From contig CAJVPP010000601.1 in assembly GCA_910592005.1 (NCBI GenBank), forward strand, positions 1 through 29,102: a DNA stretch of 29,102 nucleotides. Reading direction: 5' to 3'. The stretch comes from Funneliformis mosseae. Taxonomy: Eukaryota > Glomeromycota > Glomeromycetes > Glomerales > Glomeraceae. Position numbers and translations under genes: made by a program. Below the pieces are notes generated by a model that saw only the letters and a program-made list of their open reading frames with translations, was not told the origin of the DNA and made no database searches. Numbering within the stretch: position 1 is the first letter of the stretch; the number at the start of each line of letters is the position of its first letter. Of the stretch, positions 1 through 10,764 are shown in pieces.

Positions 1-70
1 TTATACTTTTATCATAATAAAGATTATGTGGAACTACCGCACTTTAAAAAAAAAAAAAAAAAAAAAAAAA
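1..70 (+). mobile_element. 3' end of an upstream LINE copy with poly(A) tail
   Basis: Bases 1-44 match 8410-8453, the 3' end of the complete LINE further right, with only a few transition-type differences. Both end in a run of A (here about 26 bases, to 70). A second copy of the same non-LTR element family therefore lies to the left, with most of its body outside the window. The match includes the AATAAA-like motif and the phrase ACTACCGCA just before the tail. Confidence 0.85.
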
Positions 71-84
71 ATATTTAATATAAA
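71..84 (+). repeat. 14-bp direct repeat, copy 1 (target-site-duplication-like)
   Basis: The sequence atatttaatataaa directly follows the poly(A) tail of the left LINE copy. Identical copies stand at 990-1003 and 8473-8486. The placement after a poly(A) tail and in front of the next element is that of a target-site duplication. Confidence 0.75.
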
Positions 85-98
85 GGGATTGGCGTTCC

Positions 99-163
99 TA
101 GTTCAGTTAGTAACAACTGAGCTCCTATTGTGAGTTACACTGCAATAGCCACAGGTTCAAGTC
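99..163 (+). promoter_or_regulatory. Internal Pol III promoter-like A and B boxes
   Basis: Bases 99-110 (tagttcagttag) fit the A-box consensus TRGYNNARNNG. Bases 154-163 (ggttcaagtc) fit the B box GGTTCRANTCC closely. The spacing of about 55 bases is in the tRNA range. Between them CTATTG and CAATAG can pair as a degenerate anticodon arm. No 7-bp acceptor stem closes the structure, so it is a tRNA relic and not a working tRNA gene. Confidence 0.5.
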
Positions 164-250
164 TTAGCTGAGGCATAAAATTAGATGATTTTCATAAGAA
201 TTTCATATGTAACTGAATATGTGAGCGTATAAACTAATATGCATTAGAAA

Positions 251-274
251 CTGATCGATTGACCTATCGATCAG
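251..274 (+). repeat. Perfect 8-bp hairpin inside the tRNA-headed element
   Basis: ctgatcga (251-258) and tcgatcag (267-274) are perfect inverted repeats around an 8-base loop. The structure lies in the body of the SINE-like element, where RNA secondary structure could matter for its transcript. No function is shown. Confidence 0.5.
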
Positions 275-989
275 CGTTAATCATGCCTAAATACTGAAAT
301 TTGCAGAACAAGTAGATGCAAATGAAGCCAGAGATCAACTGAAACTTGGCTGACTCTGATAGGCCTGTAATAGGTACTGTCTCACGTCTTCAAAATTCAG
401 GGCCCTTACACAAGTAAGAAAGTGATTAACCAGTAATTAGTAGATTGTGTGACATCTCAAGATATTCTCAAAGTGATTATGGTTGATAATAGACTGCATT
501 GCACTGCCACAGCTACCATCCAATTGAGTTGTCACTTGAAGTAGAGGCCAGGTTCAATTTCTGGATGAATTTGACGATATGAGTACGATAGCCACCTACC
601 TTTCTGAGGTTCTATACAGATGATAACATCTAAGCCTTTCCGATCATGTGTAAAATATACCTGATACTGGGCAGAGGTAATAGTATCCAGATATGGTGTT
701 GGTAAAAATAGGGAAAAATTAACAAAAGTACCTGTAGCTGAAAGTGATTCCTCTATTCAAATTTGACAGTAGTTCTGAGGTCTAGGTACTCTGAGGGTTA
801 GCTCTTGGGGAGTCGACCTAGGTGACAATCTTCGAACTAATATTACAGGGTGGGTTCTGACTAGAACTAAAGTCTAGATACGACCTTGTAGGATTCTTAA
901 GTGTAGAGGATATCACTTCAATACTCCTTAAATACTCTGTTTACAGATTCCTATGTATCGGATACTGCAACTATAAAAAAAATATATAT

Positions 990-1003
990 ATATTTAATAT
1001 AAA
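990..1003 (+). repeat. 14-bp direct repeat, copy 2
   Basis: Identical to 71-84 and 8473-8486. It ends one base before the ORF1 start codon of the LINE, so it bounds the SINE-like element on its right and the LINE on its left. Confidence 0.7.
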
Positions 1004-1004
1004 A

Positions 1005-3009
1005 ATGAATGAAAAAAACTCTTTCTGCTTCTCCACCATGCCAAATAACAGCAGAAAACAAAATAACAACCGCGGTCACTCTGCGTCACTTAAAAATGTC
1101 CAGCAATCTCATAAAAGACAAAATACTATGCAGACAGTTGAACCAACAGTCTCTTTATCTGTCCTGATGAACAACTTTACTCCTGAAAATGACATGAAAG
1201 TCGACAACACTCATGCCGAAACTTCTCCAATAAACAACAAAGGCAAAGAAAAGGAAGTTCCTCTTACCATCAACGTAGCTTCCTCTAGTACTATGAACGT
1301 TGATGATAGCTTCAACTCTACTAAAAACCATATCGCTACTAAAGAAGACATTCTCGCTTTTACCAACAGTCACCCTCTCAAAAAATTTTTCGTGTACTGT
1401 TTACTAGAAAAATACAAAGGCAGAACCCTCTAACAAAAAATTGCTGACATCATCGATCAGCACTGCATGGAGTTACTATCCTTTTTGAGCATCACACGTG
1501 GTAAATCTCCAGCAGACCACAAATAAATCATCCTCAAACTTGCCTTTCTTGACAAAAATAAATAAGATAAATTCTACACAGTGCAGATTCCACAAATGGA
1601 TAATAACACGTTCTTACCACTTGTCTTACAAAAACAAGCCTCTTTATTCTGAAACTTTCCATCACTGTAACTGAAATTCCACTTGACGCCACTGAATTGC
1701 GTCTTAAAAAATTATTTTCCAAATATGATAATATCACCCGCATTACGATGGAAACCTGTAATTTATAGCAACGAGCTAATATCATCTTTGACAAGGACGT
1801 TAACTTCACCGAACTTGACAAAGGAAATGGAATATTTCTGCTTAATGATATGATCAGATTCCACAGAAGCAATTCACCTCGTATAGACATCCAAAACAAA
1901 TCTAAGTATTCAATTAAGCTAACTAACCTTTCAAGAAATACCACGTCACGTGATCTCTTGAATATTAGTCGAATGACAGAAGCAACTGCCTAGATCGTCC
2001 CCAGGGCTAGGTCAAACTATAACTATCTCCAACACGCCTACTTTTATTTTGCATCTGCAGAACTCTATGAAATAACTAGTAATTTTACGGATCTGACACT
2101 AAACGGTAAAAAAGTCAAATGGACAGACTCCAAGAAAAAACTTTGCGCTATCTGCTCGTCTGCTCATTATAACGCAACAAACTGTTCAAAATATAGACAC
2201 AATCCTAAAAACCGTAATATGCAACAACTTTATCAAAAGTTTCAACTAGCTCAATTCAGTAATTATGTAGCCCTAAAAAAATAGCAACAAAGAGGCGCAG
2301 TAAGAGATAACGTCACCTTTGTAGATGCTTTAAAGAATAAGGAGAAAGACGACTGGCCTAAAAGCTCTACAACTAACCCCTCTCTACAGACTTCTTTCGG
2401 CAATAAACATAAACTAATACCCAAACCTTTGACCTGGGCTGATGATATTCCTGACAAAATGGAATTTGAAACAAACAATCCAACCTGGGTATCTAAGCCG
2501 ACTAAGGATCTTTCCAATGGTACTATTCAAGGAAGCTCTATATACGATCGGGACTTTTAAAACTCATTACCAAGCAACTTGAGGCCATTACGGAATAACT
2601 TGCAATTTTAACTTCCAGTTTAGCTTTCTCACAAGGTAGGCTTAGTGTCATTGAAAAAGTACTTGAAATCAAAGTCGTTACCCCTTAGGAAGCAGCTGAT
2701 TACAATAATGTGCTCCCCTCAAAATCATCACCTGCTGACGAAAAATATCCTTTTATTGACGCTTTTAACTGCGTAACTCCTTTGCAAAAAAAGACAAATA
2801 AACAGCTTATCACAATCTGTCACCGCCAACAAAGACGTATATCTTCATTCACTACAGCTATCAATAGTCTTTCCTCTACCTGTATGGACTTCCAACAAAT
2901 ACTCCTAACTAAAGGTCTAATGAATGAGCATGATGTTAAATCTTTCATCCCTATTACTGATACCTTAGATAAAAATATTGAAAGCTGTCTTGGTAGCTTT
3001 CCGCAATAA
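1005..3009 (+). pseudogene. LINE ORF1, nucleic-acid-binding protein, broken
   Basis: The frame starts with an ATG at 1005 and a low-complexity, basic, Asn/Ser-rich N-terminus. It shifts near 1650 and again near 2560, ending at TAA 3007-3009. A zinc knuckle of the form C-x2-C-x3-H-x5-C is encoded at 2144-2185, a hallmark of LINE ORF1 proteins, which bind the element RNA in a ribonucleoprotein. I read eight internal stops: TAA at 1431, 1524, 1563 and 2596; TAG at 1766, 1991, 2282 and 2686. None is TGA. Each is one C-to-T step from CAA or CAG, and glutamine fits the context, for example before further Gln codons at 1431, 1766 and 2282. Tryptophan codons downstream of the knuckle remain intact. 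Confidence 0.85.
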
Positions 3010-3023
3010 CTTTACTCCACATA

Positions 3024-6000
3024 ATGAACACTGTCTCTACCAGTACAAACCTTAATACGAATGTTATCACCCCCAAAATAACCACTTACCAACTATCAAT
3101 ATTGCATCACATAATATTAGATCTTTCAACAACTCCGTCAAATAAAATTACTTAATATCTCTATATGAGTCACATAACCTTGATATCATCGGTCTTCAAG
3201 AAACAAACTTCAAATCCATTAGCTCCTCCATTCTCAATCTATCTTTTTCAAATTTCGTCTCCTTCACTAGCACATATCAGGAGAGCCAAACTAGTGGGTT
3301 TGGTGTCAGCCTCTCCTTCAGTAAAAAACTTGCCAAACATGTTTTCAAATACGATTCAAAATACGATCATATCGTTTATACAAAACTACAATTTGCTGAC
3401 AAACGAAAGCTACTGGTTATCAATATGTACTTTCTGCTTCATAATCCTAGCTCAAAAGAAATATGCAGATCTATGCAAATATACATAAATGCGTTCCTTG
3501 TAGGAGTAACCCAAGATAATTACTACATCATCCTGCTTAGTGACTTTAACGCTGATCTTGACCGTTCACAGAACTCACAACATACGATTCATTTTATGAA
3601 CTCACTGTCGAGACACAATTTGTTTAATGTTTTTAGCATCGTTCACAATACTAACCATTCATCCTTTCTGTCCTTTTTTAGTCCTGATACTTCATTACAA
3701 ATTGATTATATCTGGATGTCCTCAGAATTGACCTTAAACATCCTCACGTGCCAAACAGTGTTTATAATACCCTCTATCTCTGATCATTCAATTGTAATGA
3801 CTTCATTATCTAACTTTTTGATCACACCTTCGAACAATAGACGATGCCTAAGAAAAGCTTCTTCGTTTATTCTTATATGAATGATCAGAAATAGGCTAAA
3901 TTCGTTGCCAAAACTGACAATATCACCAAACACAGTTCTCTTAAAGACCTTTCTATTATAAAGCTTTGGACTCAGTTTTCACTTAATAGCTCATGGAACG
4001 TACTTCAAGAATCGATCATTGCAGCGGCCAAATTCTACATACCTGTTAGCAAAGCTAGAACTACCCATTATAAAAAACGGTCTATAAGTCTCTCAACTAT
4101 TTATAAGAATATTAAAACTTTACACAGATTTAACAAACTAACTCGAGTTTATCTCAATGACATGACTAAGTGTTAGGAATGGTCATCTAAATATAAAGAC
4201 TTTATCACTATTACCCAGTCTGCTAATCTACACATGATAGCTGTGAACATTAATCATTCTTTGGCTCATATAAACTCTGTTATTCCTGATATAAAATTAC
4301 TATTAGCAGGTCTTTATGTTGAAACTAAACTCAGAGAATAGGAGTTCAAAACTAAATGCATCTAAGAAGTGCTCTAAGCCTGTATCAATGATTATAATGC
4401 CGATCCTTCACGTATGATCAACTTCATATTAGATAGGAAAAGAAAAATTATTACTCTTGATAAATGTCTGGATAATTTCAAACATGATAAGCCGTTATTG
4501 ACTAATAACATCAAAGTAAAAAATGAAGTTAACAAACATTTTCAACAAATTGCAGGAATGACACACTGTGACAAAACAATTCCGGAGGAATGGACATTCA
4601 CATACCAGCCAATTGATGATATTGATTCGTCTATATATGACCAGCTCACCTCGTTCCCATCAGCTGATGAATGGTACAGGATTATAGAATGTCTGCCCAA
4701 TGACAAAGCTACAGGCCCCTTTTCTATATCTAATGAAATGCTCAAGCATTTGGATCCACATAGTAGAAAATACCTTTGGTTAATTATTTGTGGCTGCCTT
4801 CAGATTTCTTCAGTTCCCACGAGATGGAACTTCGCCTATGTTTATCTGATTCTTAAACTTAAACCCTGAGAATTTAACCTTAACAACACCCGACCGATTA
4901 CACTTCTAGAATGTTCACAAAAGCCTTTGTTAAACTATTTAATACTAGACTTGCATCAGTTTTTGTATAACATAACATCTTGAAAAGATCAAACTTTGTT
5001 GGACTGCCTTTTAAATTTACTTTTGACCCTATACATATCATAGACAACATAAAACATGACGCCATCACAAATAAATCTGAACTCTAGGTCCTCCTATAAG
5101 ATATGTCTAAAGCATACGACTGTGTCAACGTTTTTACATTGGTCAAAGCAATGGAAAGGTTCTGAATTCCTTTCGGTTACATCAATATCATCATGAAATT
5201 ATTTATTTCTAGACTTAACAGAATCTTCACCGCTTATGGCAATACTGATCCTTACGTTGTCTTTTCTGGCATCGATCAAAGAGAAGTCATTTTACCCCTG
5301 TTGTGGTATATCTACTACGACCCACTACTCTGTAGAATCCAGAAGTCACCTCACGGATACAAAATGAGTTGCAGTTGACAACTTGATATCCGTCTATCTG
5401 TTACGCAATGCCTTTCAACAATGATTCTGGTTTTGGTCTTCATGGATGACACCTTGTGGATTGCTAAGTCTGCTGATGATCTATTATCAATCATTAGGAT
5501 TGCTAACAGTTTCTATTCCTTTAACGACATCTAGGTTAATTAGCCTAAGTCAGAACTCCTGGTGAATAAGACTCAGCTCGAGCCCTTCACTATTGCCAAT
5601 CCCGATATTATCCATCATATTACCGCACGTAAACCCAGTGAAAGTGTCAGGTATCTCAGAGTCTGGATCTCGCTAGCAGATAACAGAATATTTATCACCA
5701 ACCAAATTCATAAAGAAATCAAATCTGCAATTACCATAATGCGAAAAAAAAAATTAACGGACACTCAACTTACATACATATTCAATATGGTTATTTTCTC
5801 TCGCATAGAATATAAGTCGCAACTTACACTCCCTTCAGAAAAATATTGTGTTCGTACTATGGCCTCATACGTAGCTTTTCTCCGCTCTAAATTGCACCTT
5901 TTACGGAAAACGCTGTCTTCGCTTTTTCTGTCACACTATTTTTACAACATTACCTCTGTCCACCAGAGACTTATTCAAAATCTCAGCAGTGTTCTTCTGC

Positions 6001-8237
6001 AAATGGCCAATGAACCCAACTTATTAGGTCTCACATTCAAAATTCGTGTCAGACAACTGCAAACCCAGAAATGGTTGTACATCAATCCTCTAATACGTTG
6101 GTCATACAATACCCAAAAGTCTAAAGATGACTGGCTCCTGGCTCTGCTTAGTACCCTTAACAAAATGAACATTAATCTTAGCGTTCCGTTAAGCTCAAAT
6201 AATCTGATATCCAGAGGAATCACCCTGATTTCAGACCTCATCACGCCTATCTATAGAAATCACGTTCAAGGTCTCAGAAAATGCTCAGTTCTTTATGCCG
6301 AATAGTTAGTCATTTGTGTTGGTAATTATATGTTCTCTTACAAAGACCTCATTCACATTACGCATCAACATACAAGATTCGTTAGAATCCCAAAATGGTT
6401 TACTATCATGGAACATTACTTACAACCATCATCAGACAGATTTATTACCAGAATATTCTCGCACAACCTAATGTATGGCTATACACTGAAGCAATAACAT
6501 CTTACCCTTGGTTATAGATCGTACGCTGTGGGTTGGATATTCAATCTCAATAGTTTTGTCATTGGACGCATCACCCATGCTAACCAAAATACTTTACACC
6601 TCAGACACTATAATTTTGAAAAAGCAATCGATTACAGTACCAAATTGATTCTATGTCTCCGCTATTCCCTGCATAATCAAAATGCATCCCCAACAAACAG
6701 ACCATACTGTCAAGTCAGTATCCCTTATGTATACTGTGCAGCCTTTAACAATATTTATTATGAAAGTTTCAGTTCTACAGCGCTATCTGTTGGTGCTCTG
6801 AATGAACTAGCTTTGACTTGTGCAGTTGCGTCCTCTCAGCCCCATATCTTAAATGTACTGCCTCCTGTTTCTCTCCCTATACATAACTCCTGTATAGATA
6901 GGTTTATCCCTTCCTCCCACAAAGAAGAACTACTAACACTTTCCTCTAATTTTGTTTCTACTACTAAATTAGAATTTTATACTGACGGATCTCTTAAAGA
7001 CGTTGGTCTCCCTTCAATTAAAATGGAGATTGCTTGGTTACAATTTCACTAAAATTTGTCTATGACTTCCTTTAGCATCGCTTTGACCTCCAGCTTTCCG
7101 TCATCATCAATTCCTGAATTTGCAACTCTCTTTACAGCACTTCTGACTGCCCTCCAAATTGCAAAGTCAGAGTCTATACTGACTTAGCTATTATCATATC
7201 ACAGTTCAACAAATTTAGTTTCCTCAAGAAACAGTCTCCTACCTTCAGACCTTTTCTAAAAATCAACAATTTTGTGTATTGGTCTTGTCTTTTCGAAGTG
7301 ATCTCTGTACACAACTTTGATGTCCATTTAATAAAAGTTAAAGCACATTTAAACAATCTTTTAAACAACAAGGTAGATGCTATGGCAAAAGACGCTCTCA
7401 CTCTTTCCGTCTTGCACCTTAATACGATGGTTGCTTCACAAAGCTTCTTTAATTATAACAACCAGCTTATTCTTCTCCTGGTTAGACAATTTGTAAAAGA
7501 CATCTTCCGACACAAGCATCTTTAGCAAATTTTATCCTTGCATGTAGTCAATAAATATCACCCTTTCTTCAAAATCAATTGGTTTGTTACCTCTTTTTGC
7601 CTCAATAACAATGTCGCTTTTAATCACACATCATATGTAGCCTCTAATACAAGAATGAAAAAATTCCAACGGTTGCTGGAAATGCTTCTTACAGTTGAAA
7701 TTCTGAAAATTAGACACCCGTCCTTCTTCTCACCCTCAGCCTATGCCCCCGATGTGAGGCTGCGAATGAGAACTTCTTTCATATATGAACCTGTCTGATG
7801 GTCGACTATCAAATGAAACTACTTATTCAACGAGTTAAAGACTACCTTAGAGTTATTACCAATACATATTCGAATGATATTGATAATCTTAATTGGTGGA
7901 ACCTCTCAACATCCTTTTCCTTTGTGGTTCTAATTAAAGGCATTGTTTTCACTACCTCTTTGAACTTATTCACAACAACCTTTCACACATACCTACAGCT
8001 TTAGCTGCGTGCTCATCCCTCATGCACTTTATTTATGAAGAATCACAACGTTTTTGGATTGAAAGGTGTACCTGTCAATCTGCCATAGAGAAAGCTGTCA
8101 ACATTAACCTCTAAGATAAAAAGGACAATTTCACCTCTTCAGGTTTTGATCTTCCCTGTGACATTCCTACCAACAATAATTATGTTGATCCAATAAACAC
8201 TATGGTGCAACTAGAATCCCACTGGATGAATTTTTAG
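3024..8237 (+). pseudogene. LINE ORF2: endonuclease, reverse transcriptase, RNase H, broken
   Basis: The likely start is the ATG at 3024. The endonuclease (about 3095-3880) shows its motif order: ASHNIRS, GLQET, SDFNADL, DYIW and SDHS. After a frameshift near 3875 comes the RT N-terminus (LPNDKATGP at about 4693-4719). After a further shift near 4915 come RT motif A (DMSKAYD, 5100-5120), motif B (damaged, SGIDQREVILP) and motif C (FMDDT, 5439-5453). RNase H starts at YTDGS (about 6978) and, after a shift, ends with VKAHLNN...DAMAKDA (about 7340-7395). The frame ends at TAG 8235. I count 15 internal TAA/TAG and 3 TGA (4867, 5163, 5376). TGA 4867 and TAG 5085 sit where conserved tryptophan would fit. 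Motif B shows G-to-A and C-to-T missense changes. In working relatives this enzyme copies element RNA at a nicked target. Confidence 0.9.
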
Positions 8238-8472
8238 TGCAGTAGTGGCCAAGCCCTTTCCTGTTTTTTCGGTTAAATACTCAGAAGTGATAGTTTTAGC
8301 TTAGATTAGAATTGATCTGGAGGAGTGCAGGGTCAGTCTTCTATAGTTTAGTTTTGCTTTTCTGTATGAGATTTTCACTTTTTCTTCTTGATTTGTATTT
8401 TACTTTATATCATACTTTTATCATAATAAAGATAATGTGAAACTACCGCATTTTTAAAAAAAAAAAAAAAAA
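8238..8472 (+). other. LINE 3' UTR and poly(A) tail
   Basis: Non-coding stretch after the ORF2 stop, with AATAAA at 8425-8430 about 25 bases before an A run (about 8455-8472). The last 44 bases before the tail are shared with the left LINE copy at 1-44, so this is the conserved 3' end of the family, probably the part recognised by its own reverse transcriptase. Confidence 0.85.
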
Positions 8473-8486
8473 ATATTTAATATAAA
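8473..8486 (+). repeat. 14-bp direct repeat, copy 3
   Basis: The sequence atatttaatataaa directly follows the LINE poly(A) tail and is identical to 71-84 and 990-1003. With copy 2 it forms a classical target-site duplication around the LINE. Confidence 0.8.
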
Positions 8487-8591
8487 TAATAATATAATAA
8501 ACAATTATTAATTTATTTAATCAACTTTGTTATTTCTAATTTAACGATAATAAATTATTCAAGAAGAATAATTAGTTGATCTGAATTTTTA

Positions 8592-8705
8592 TCAGGTCAG
8601 ATCAAGTCAAGTTGACCTGTTGACCTGATCTAATATCAATCTAAAAATCTATTGACCTGACCCGAATTTTTAGTTCAGTTCAGGTCAGGTAAACAGGTCG
8701 ACCTG
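8592..8705. repeat. Cluster of GACCTG/CAGGTC hexamers with a 12-bp palindrome
   Basis: In about 115 bases the hexamer GACCTG or its complement occurs eight times: 8592, 8614, 8622, 8654, 8681, 8694 and 8700, plus near copies. Bases 8694-8705 (caggtcgacctg) are a perfect palindrome. Short GGTC-rich subterminal repeats are typical of hAT-type transposon ends, where transposase binds, and a hAT transposase relic lies 3 kb to the right. The link is inference. I found no matching opposite end. Confidence 0.5.
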
Positions 8706-8924
8706 ATCTGATTCGAAGCTTTAAATGCTACTATTTGATTTTATTTGTATTTAATAATTTGCGGTTATTATGAAAGTAAACCAATCACCCTAATTTCTCC
8801 ATAATGACTATTAATTGAATTAAATTTCATAATACCTGAGTATACTAAATTCAAGTATGATAGTAGTTTTTGTTTGATTAAAAAACTTTATAGAAAAACA
8901 ACTATAAATTATATGAATCATATT

Positions 8925-9311
8925 GTTGAGGTTGTGAAAAAATTGAGTATAGCAGGATTAAACAAAGTTTAATGCTATGAAAATGGCAAAGGCTTTCAAT
9001 ATTTAGATCTTAATTTTGTATTAAGAATTTTTTTAAGAAATTGGATGGTTTACAAAAGTATCAGCATTTTGTATTTGAAGCAGCCAAACCTGATGTTGTC
9101 AAAGCTCAACTAGTTGCTAATGACATTTATGCAAAATTTAATTTATTAAAAACTAGAAAAGCAAGTATTTTTGAAGTTACCAAAGAAATTAAATCCTTTC
9201 AATTCTAGTACTAACCCTTCTCCTTTGGATTACAAAAGGCAAGAGTATCTTTATCATAATATTCATCTATTTATTAAAGATAAATTTAAAGACCTTACTT
9301 ATCACAACTAA
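8925..9311 (+). pseudogene. Decayed protein fragment, family not recognised
   Basis: One frame carries about 55 codons of protein-like composition (9043-9207, including FEAAKPDVVKAQLVANDIYA). After a single-base frameshift at about 9205 it continues in another frame to a TAA at 9309, giving a tail ending KFKDLTYHN. An upstream piece (VEVVKKLSIAGLNKV, from 8925) ends at a TAA. The reading is helical, Lys/Glu/Gln-containing and without low complexity, so it is unlikely to be chance. I do not recognise the family. It lies between the LINE and a second decayed gene on the same strand and may be its 5' part. Confidence 0.4.
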
Positions 9312-9415
9312 TTTATACTGGTAATAAATAAAATTATTAAAATAATCATATACTTAATATTTCCTCATAAAAAGAATATAAGTATCATTAAAAGAGTAAA
9401 TAAAATAAAAAAACT

Positions 9416-10764
9416 ATGACAAACATAATAAATAAACTTGAACAGAAAATAAAAAATTATTAGAAGAAATCAATAATCTCAATAAAAAAAGAGAAGCAGA
9501 CATTGAAGAGCTAAAACTAAAAATCTGACATGTTACTAGTCAATCTTTTGATAACAAGGGAGAAGTTAGTATACATGCTCCAAGAAGAACATGATGATAC
9601 AAAAAACTAAATAAGAAATGGATAGATGAAGGTAAATTAAAAATGGCAGTAGATCCAAATGAAACTAGGAAATGAGCTAAGTGTTGTAAAAGAATTTGAT
9701 TCGACAACATTACTATTGAAGAAATGTTAAATGGATTTATTAATAGTTCTAATAAATTAGGCTTCACTTGCTCTGAATATATTTCAAACTGAAATAAAAT
9801 AAAGGAGAGAGTTTGAAAAGAAATTAGAAGAATTAGTAAAAAGTAAAGATCAACAAATTAAAGAACTAGAAGAAGAAATAAGAGAATTGGAAGAGGCATT
9901 AGAATTAGAGAAAAACATTTTTAAATGCCATTTATATACTCTTGAAGTAGCTAGAAAATGAAGAGTAAGGTAAAGCAAAGAAAAAGATGAAAACTTAGAA
10001 AAGTTTCAAGAAAAATAGAGATGCTAGAAAATGTTGTAGCATAGCAGAATTATTTAACAAACAAGTAACTTCAAGAACTACTATCTTTACTAAAGAAATA
10101 AAACAAATTTAAACTTCTAACTAATAAGTAAAAAGCAGAATTAAGCAAGCAAAAGCAATAACTCAAGAGAAGTTCAACATTTACATTTTACAAAAGAATA
10201 AATAATGAAGTTAGAATATCAAATTATTGAGTTAAGAAGAGGAGATAAATGACATTGCAATTTTTGCTCTTTTGAAAAGAAAGAAGTTTAACTGCTACTT
10301 ACAAAATATTATCTTATAATACTAATAATAATGATTATTATTATTATAGTAATATTACTTATATCTGTGTTAAATGCAAAAAGAATCTTAACAATAATGC
10401 TCTACCACATTGTAATGATTGTGGTCAAGCTATGAGAAATAGAATAGATTGCTTCTATAATTTAAGAAAAGATGAGCTACCAGTTAAAACTCCAACTATA
10501 ACAGAAATAATGGCTTAGAGTTATGTGGGTAGATTAGAACAACAAAACAAGGATTTAAAATAGCAACTAGTCAGTGTTAAGAAAAAAATCAGTTCTCATT
10601 TGAAAGCCTTATATGTTTCAAAGGATTAATATAATAAGCAAAAGCAAGAATTATTAAATAAAATCCAAAGATTTGAAAGTGAAGTTGAGCAATTAAAGAA
10701 ACAGCAAACCCAATTAACTGCTCAAATTGAAGTTAAAGAAAATAAAAGATGATCTTGATTGAAG
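9416..10764 (+). pseudogene. Decayed coiled-coil / zinc-ribbon protein gene
   Basis: It starts at ATG 9416 and shifts frame several times (about 9455, 9800, 10020, 10270). The first part is a coiled coil rich in Glu, Lys and Leu. Cys pairs follow: AKCC near 9680 and FTCSEY near 9765, a possible damaged CxxC. Then a long coiled coil runs over 9820-9930, followed by WHCNFCSF-like residues (TGA at the W position) near 10255 and a zinc-ribbon-like pair CVKC...CNDC (about 10366-10420). Another coiled coil with Gln repeats runs to 10740. From 9457 to 9969 every in-frame stop is TGA (9526, 9592, 9595, 9673, 9697, 9790, 9958). Further on they are mainly TAA/TAG at glutamine-like sites. A GTAAAA donor-like site at 10765 suggests splicing to the fragment at 11226. 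Confidence 0.5.

Larger units (their letters stand above)
85..989 (+). mobile_element. tRNA-headed non-autonomous element (long SINE-like)
   Basis: This roughly 0.9 kb stretch lies between two copies of the 14-bp repeat. It begins with a region resembling a tRNA gene (A box and B box of the RNA polymerase III promoter). It has no long open reading frame and ends in an A-rich run at about 975-982 followed by an AT dinucleotide stretch. This is the order expected of a SINE: Pol III head, body, A-rich tail, flanking duplication. At 900 bases it is much longer than a typical SINE. Its 3' end does not obviously resemble the neighbouring LINE's 3' end. It could instead be a LINE 5' UTR with an internal promoter, or a host Pol III transcript copied by the LINE. 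Confidence 0.5.
1004..8472 (+). mobile_element. LINE (non-LTR retrotransposon), near full-length, inactivated
   Basis: A 7.5 kb element flanked by identical 14-bp repeats and ending in an 18-base poly(A) run. In order it holds an ORF1 with a CCHC-type zinc knuckle, an apurinic-type endonuclease, a reverse transcriptase with the A, B and C motifs, and an RNase H domain, then a 3' UTR with AATAAA. This order, with APE endonuclease and RNase H in one ORF2, fits the I/Tad/L1-like groups of LINEs. Both ORFs carry many in-frame stops and at least four frameshifts, so this copy cannot move by itself. The almost absent 5' UTR (ATG at 1005) suggests either 5' truncation at the start codon or a promoter supplied from upstream. 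Confidence 0.92.

Noticed and set aside
85..170. A functional tRNA gene
   Set aside because: A and B boxes are recognisable, but no 7-bp acceptor stem closes, and the anticodon loop would have 12 bases. It is a tRNA-derived head only.
1155..2517. Minus-strand frames inside LINE ORF1
   Set aside because: They are complements of ORF1, which has a zinc knuckle and continuous protein-like reading on the + strand.
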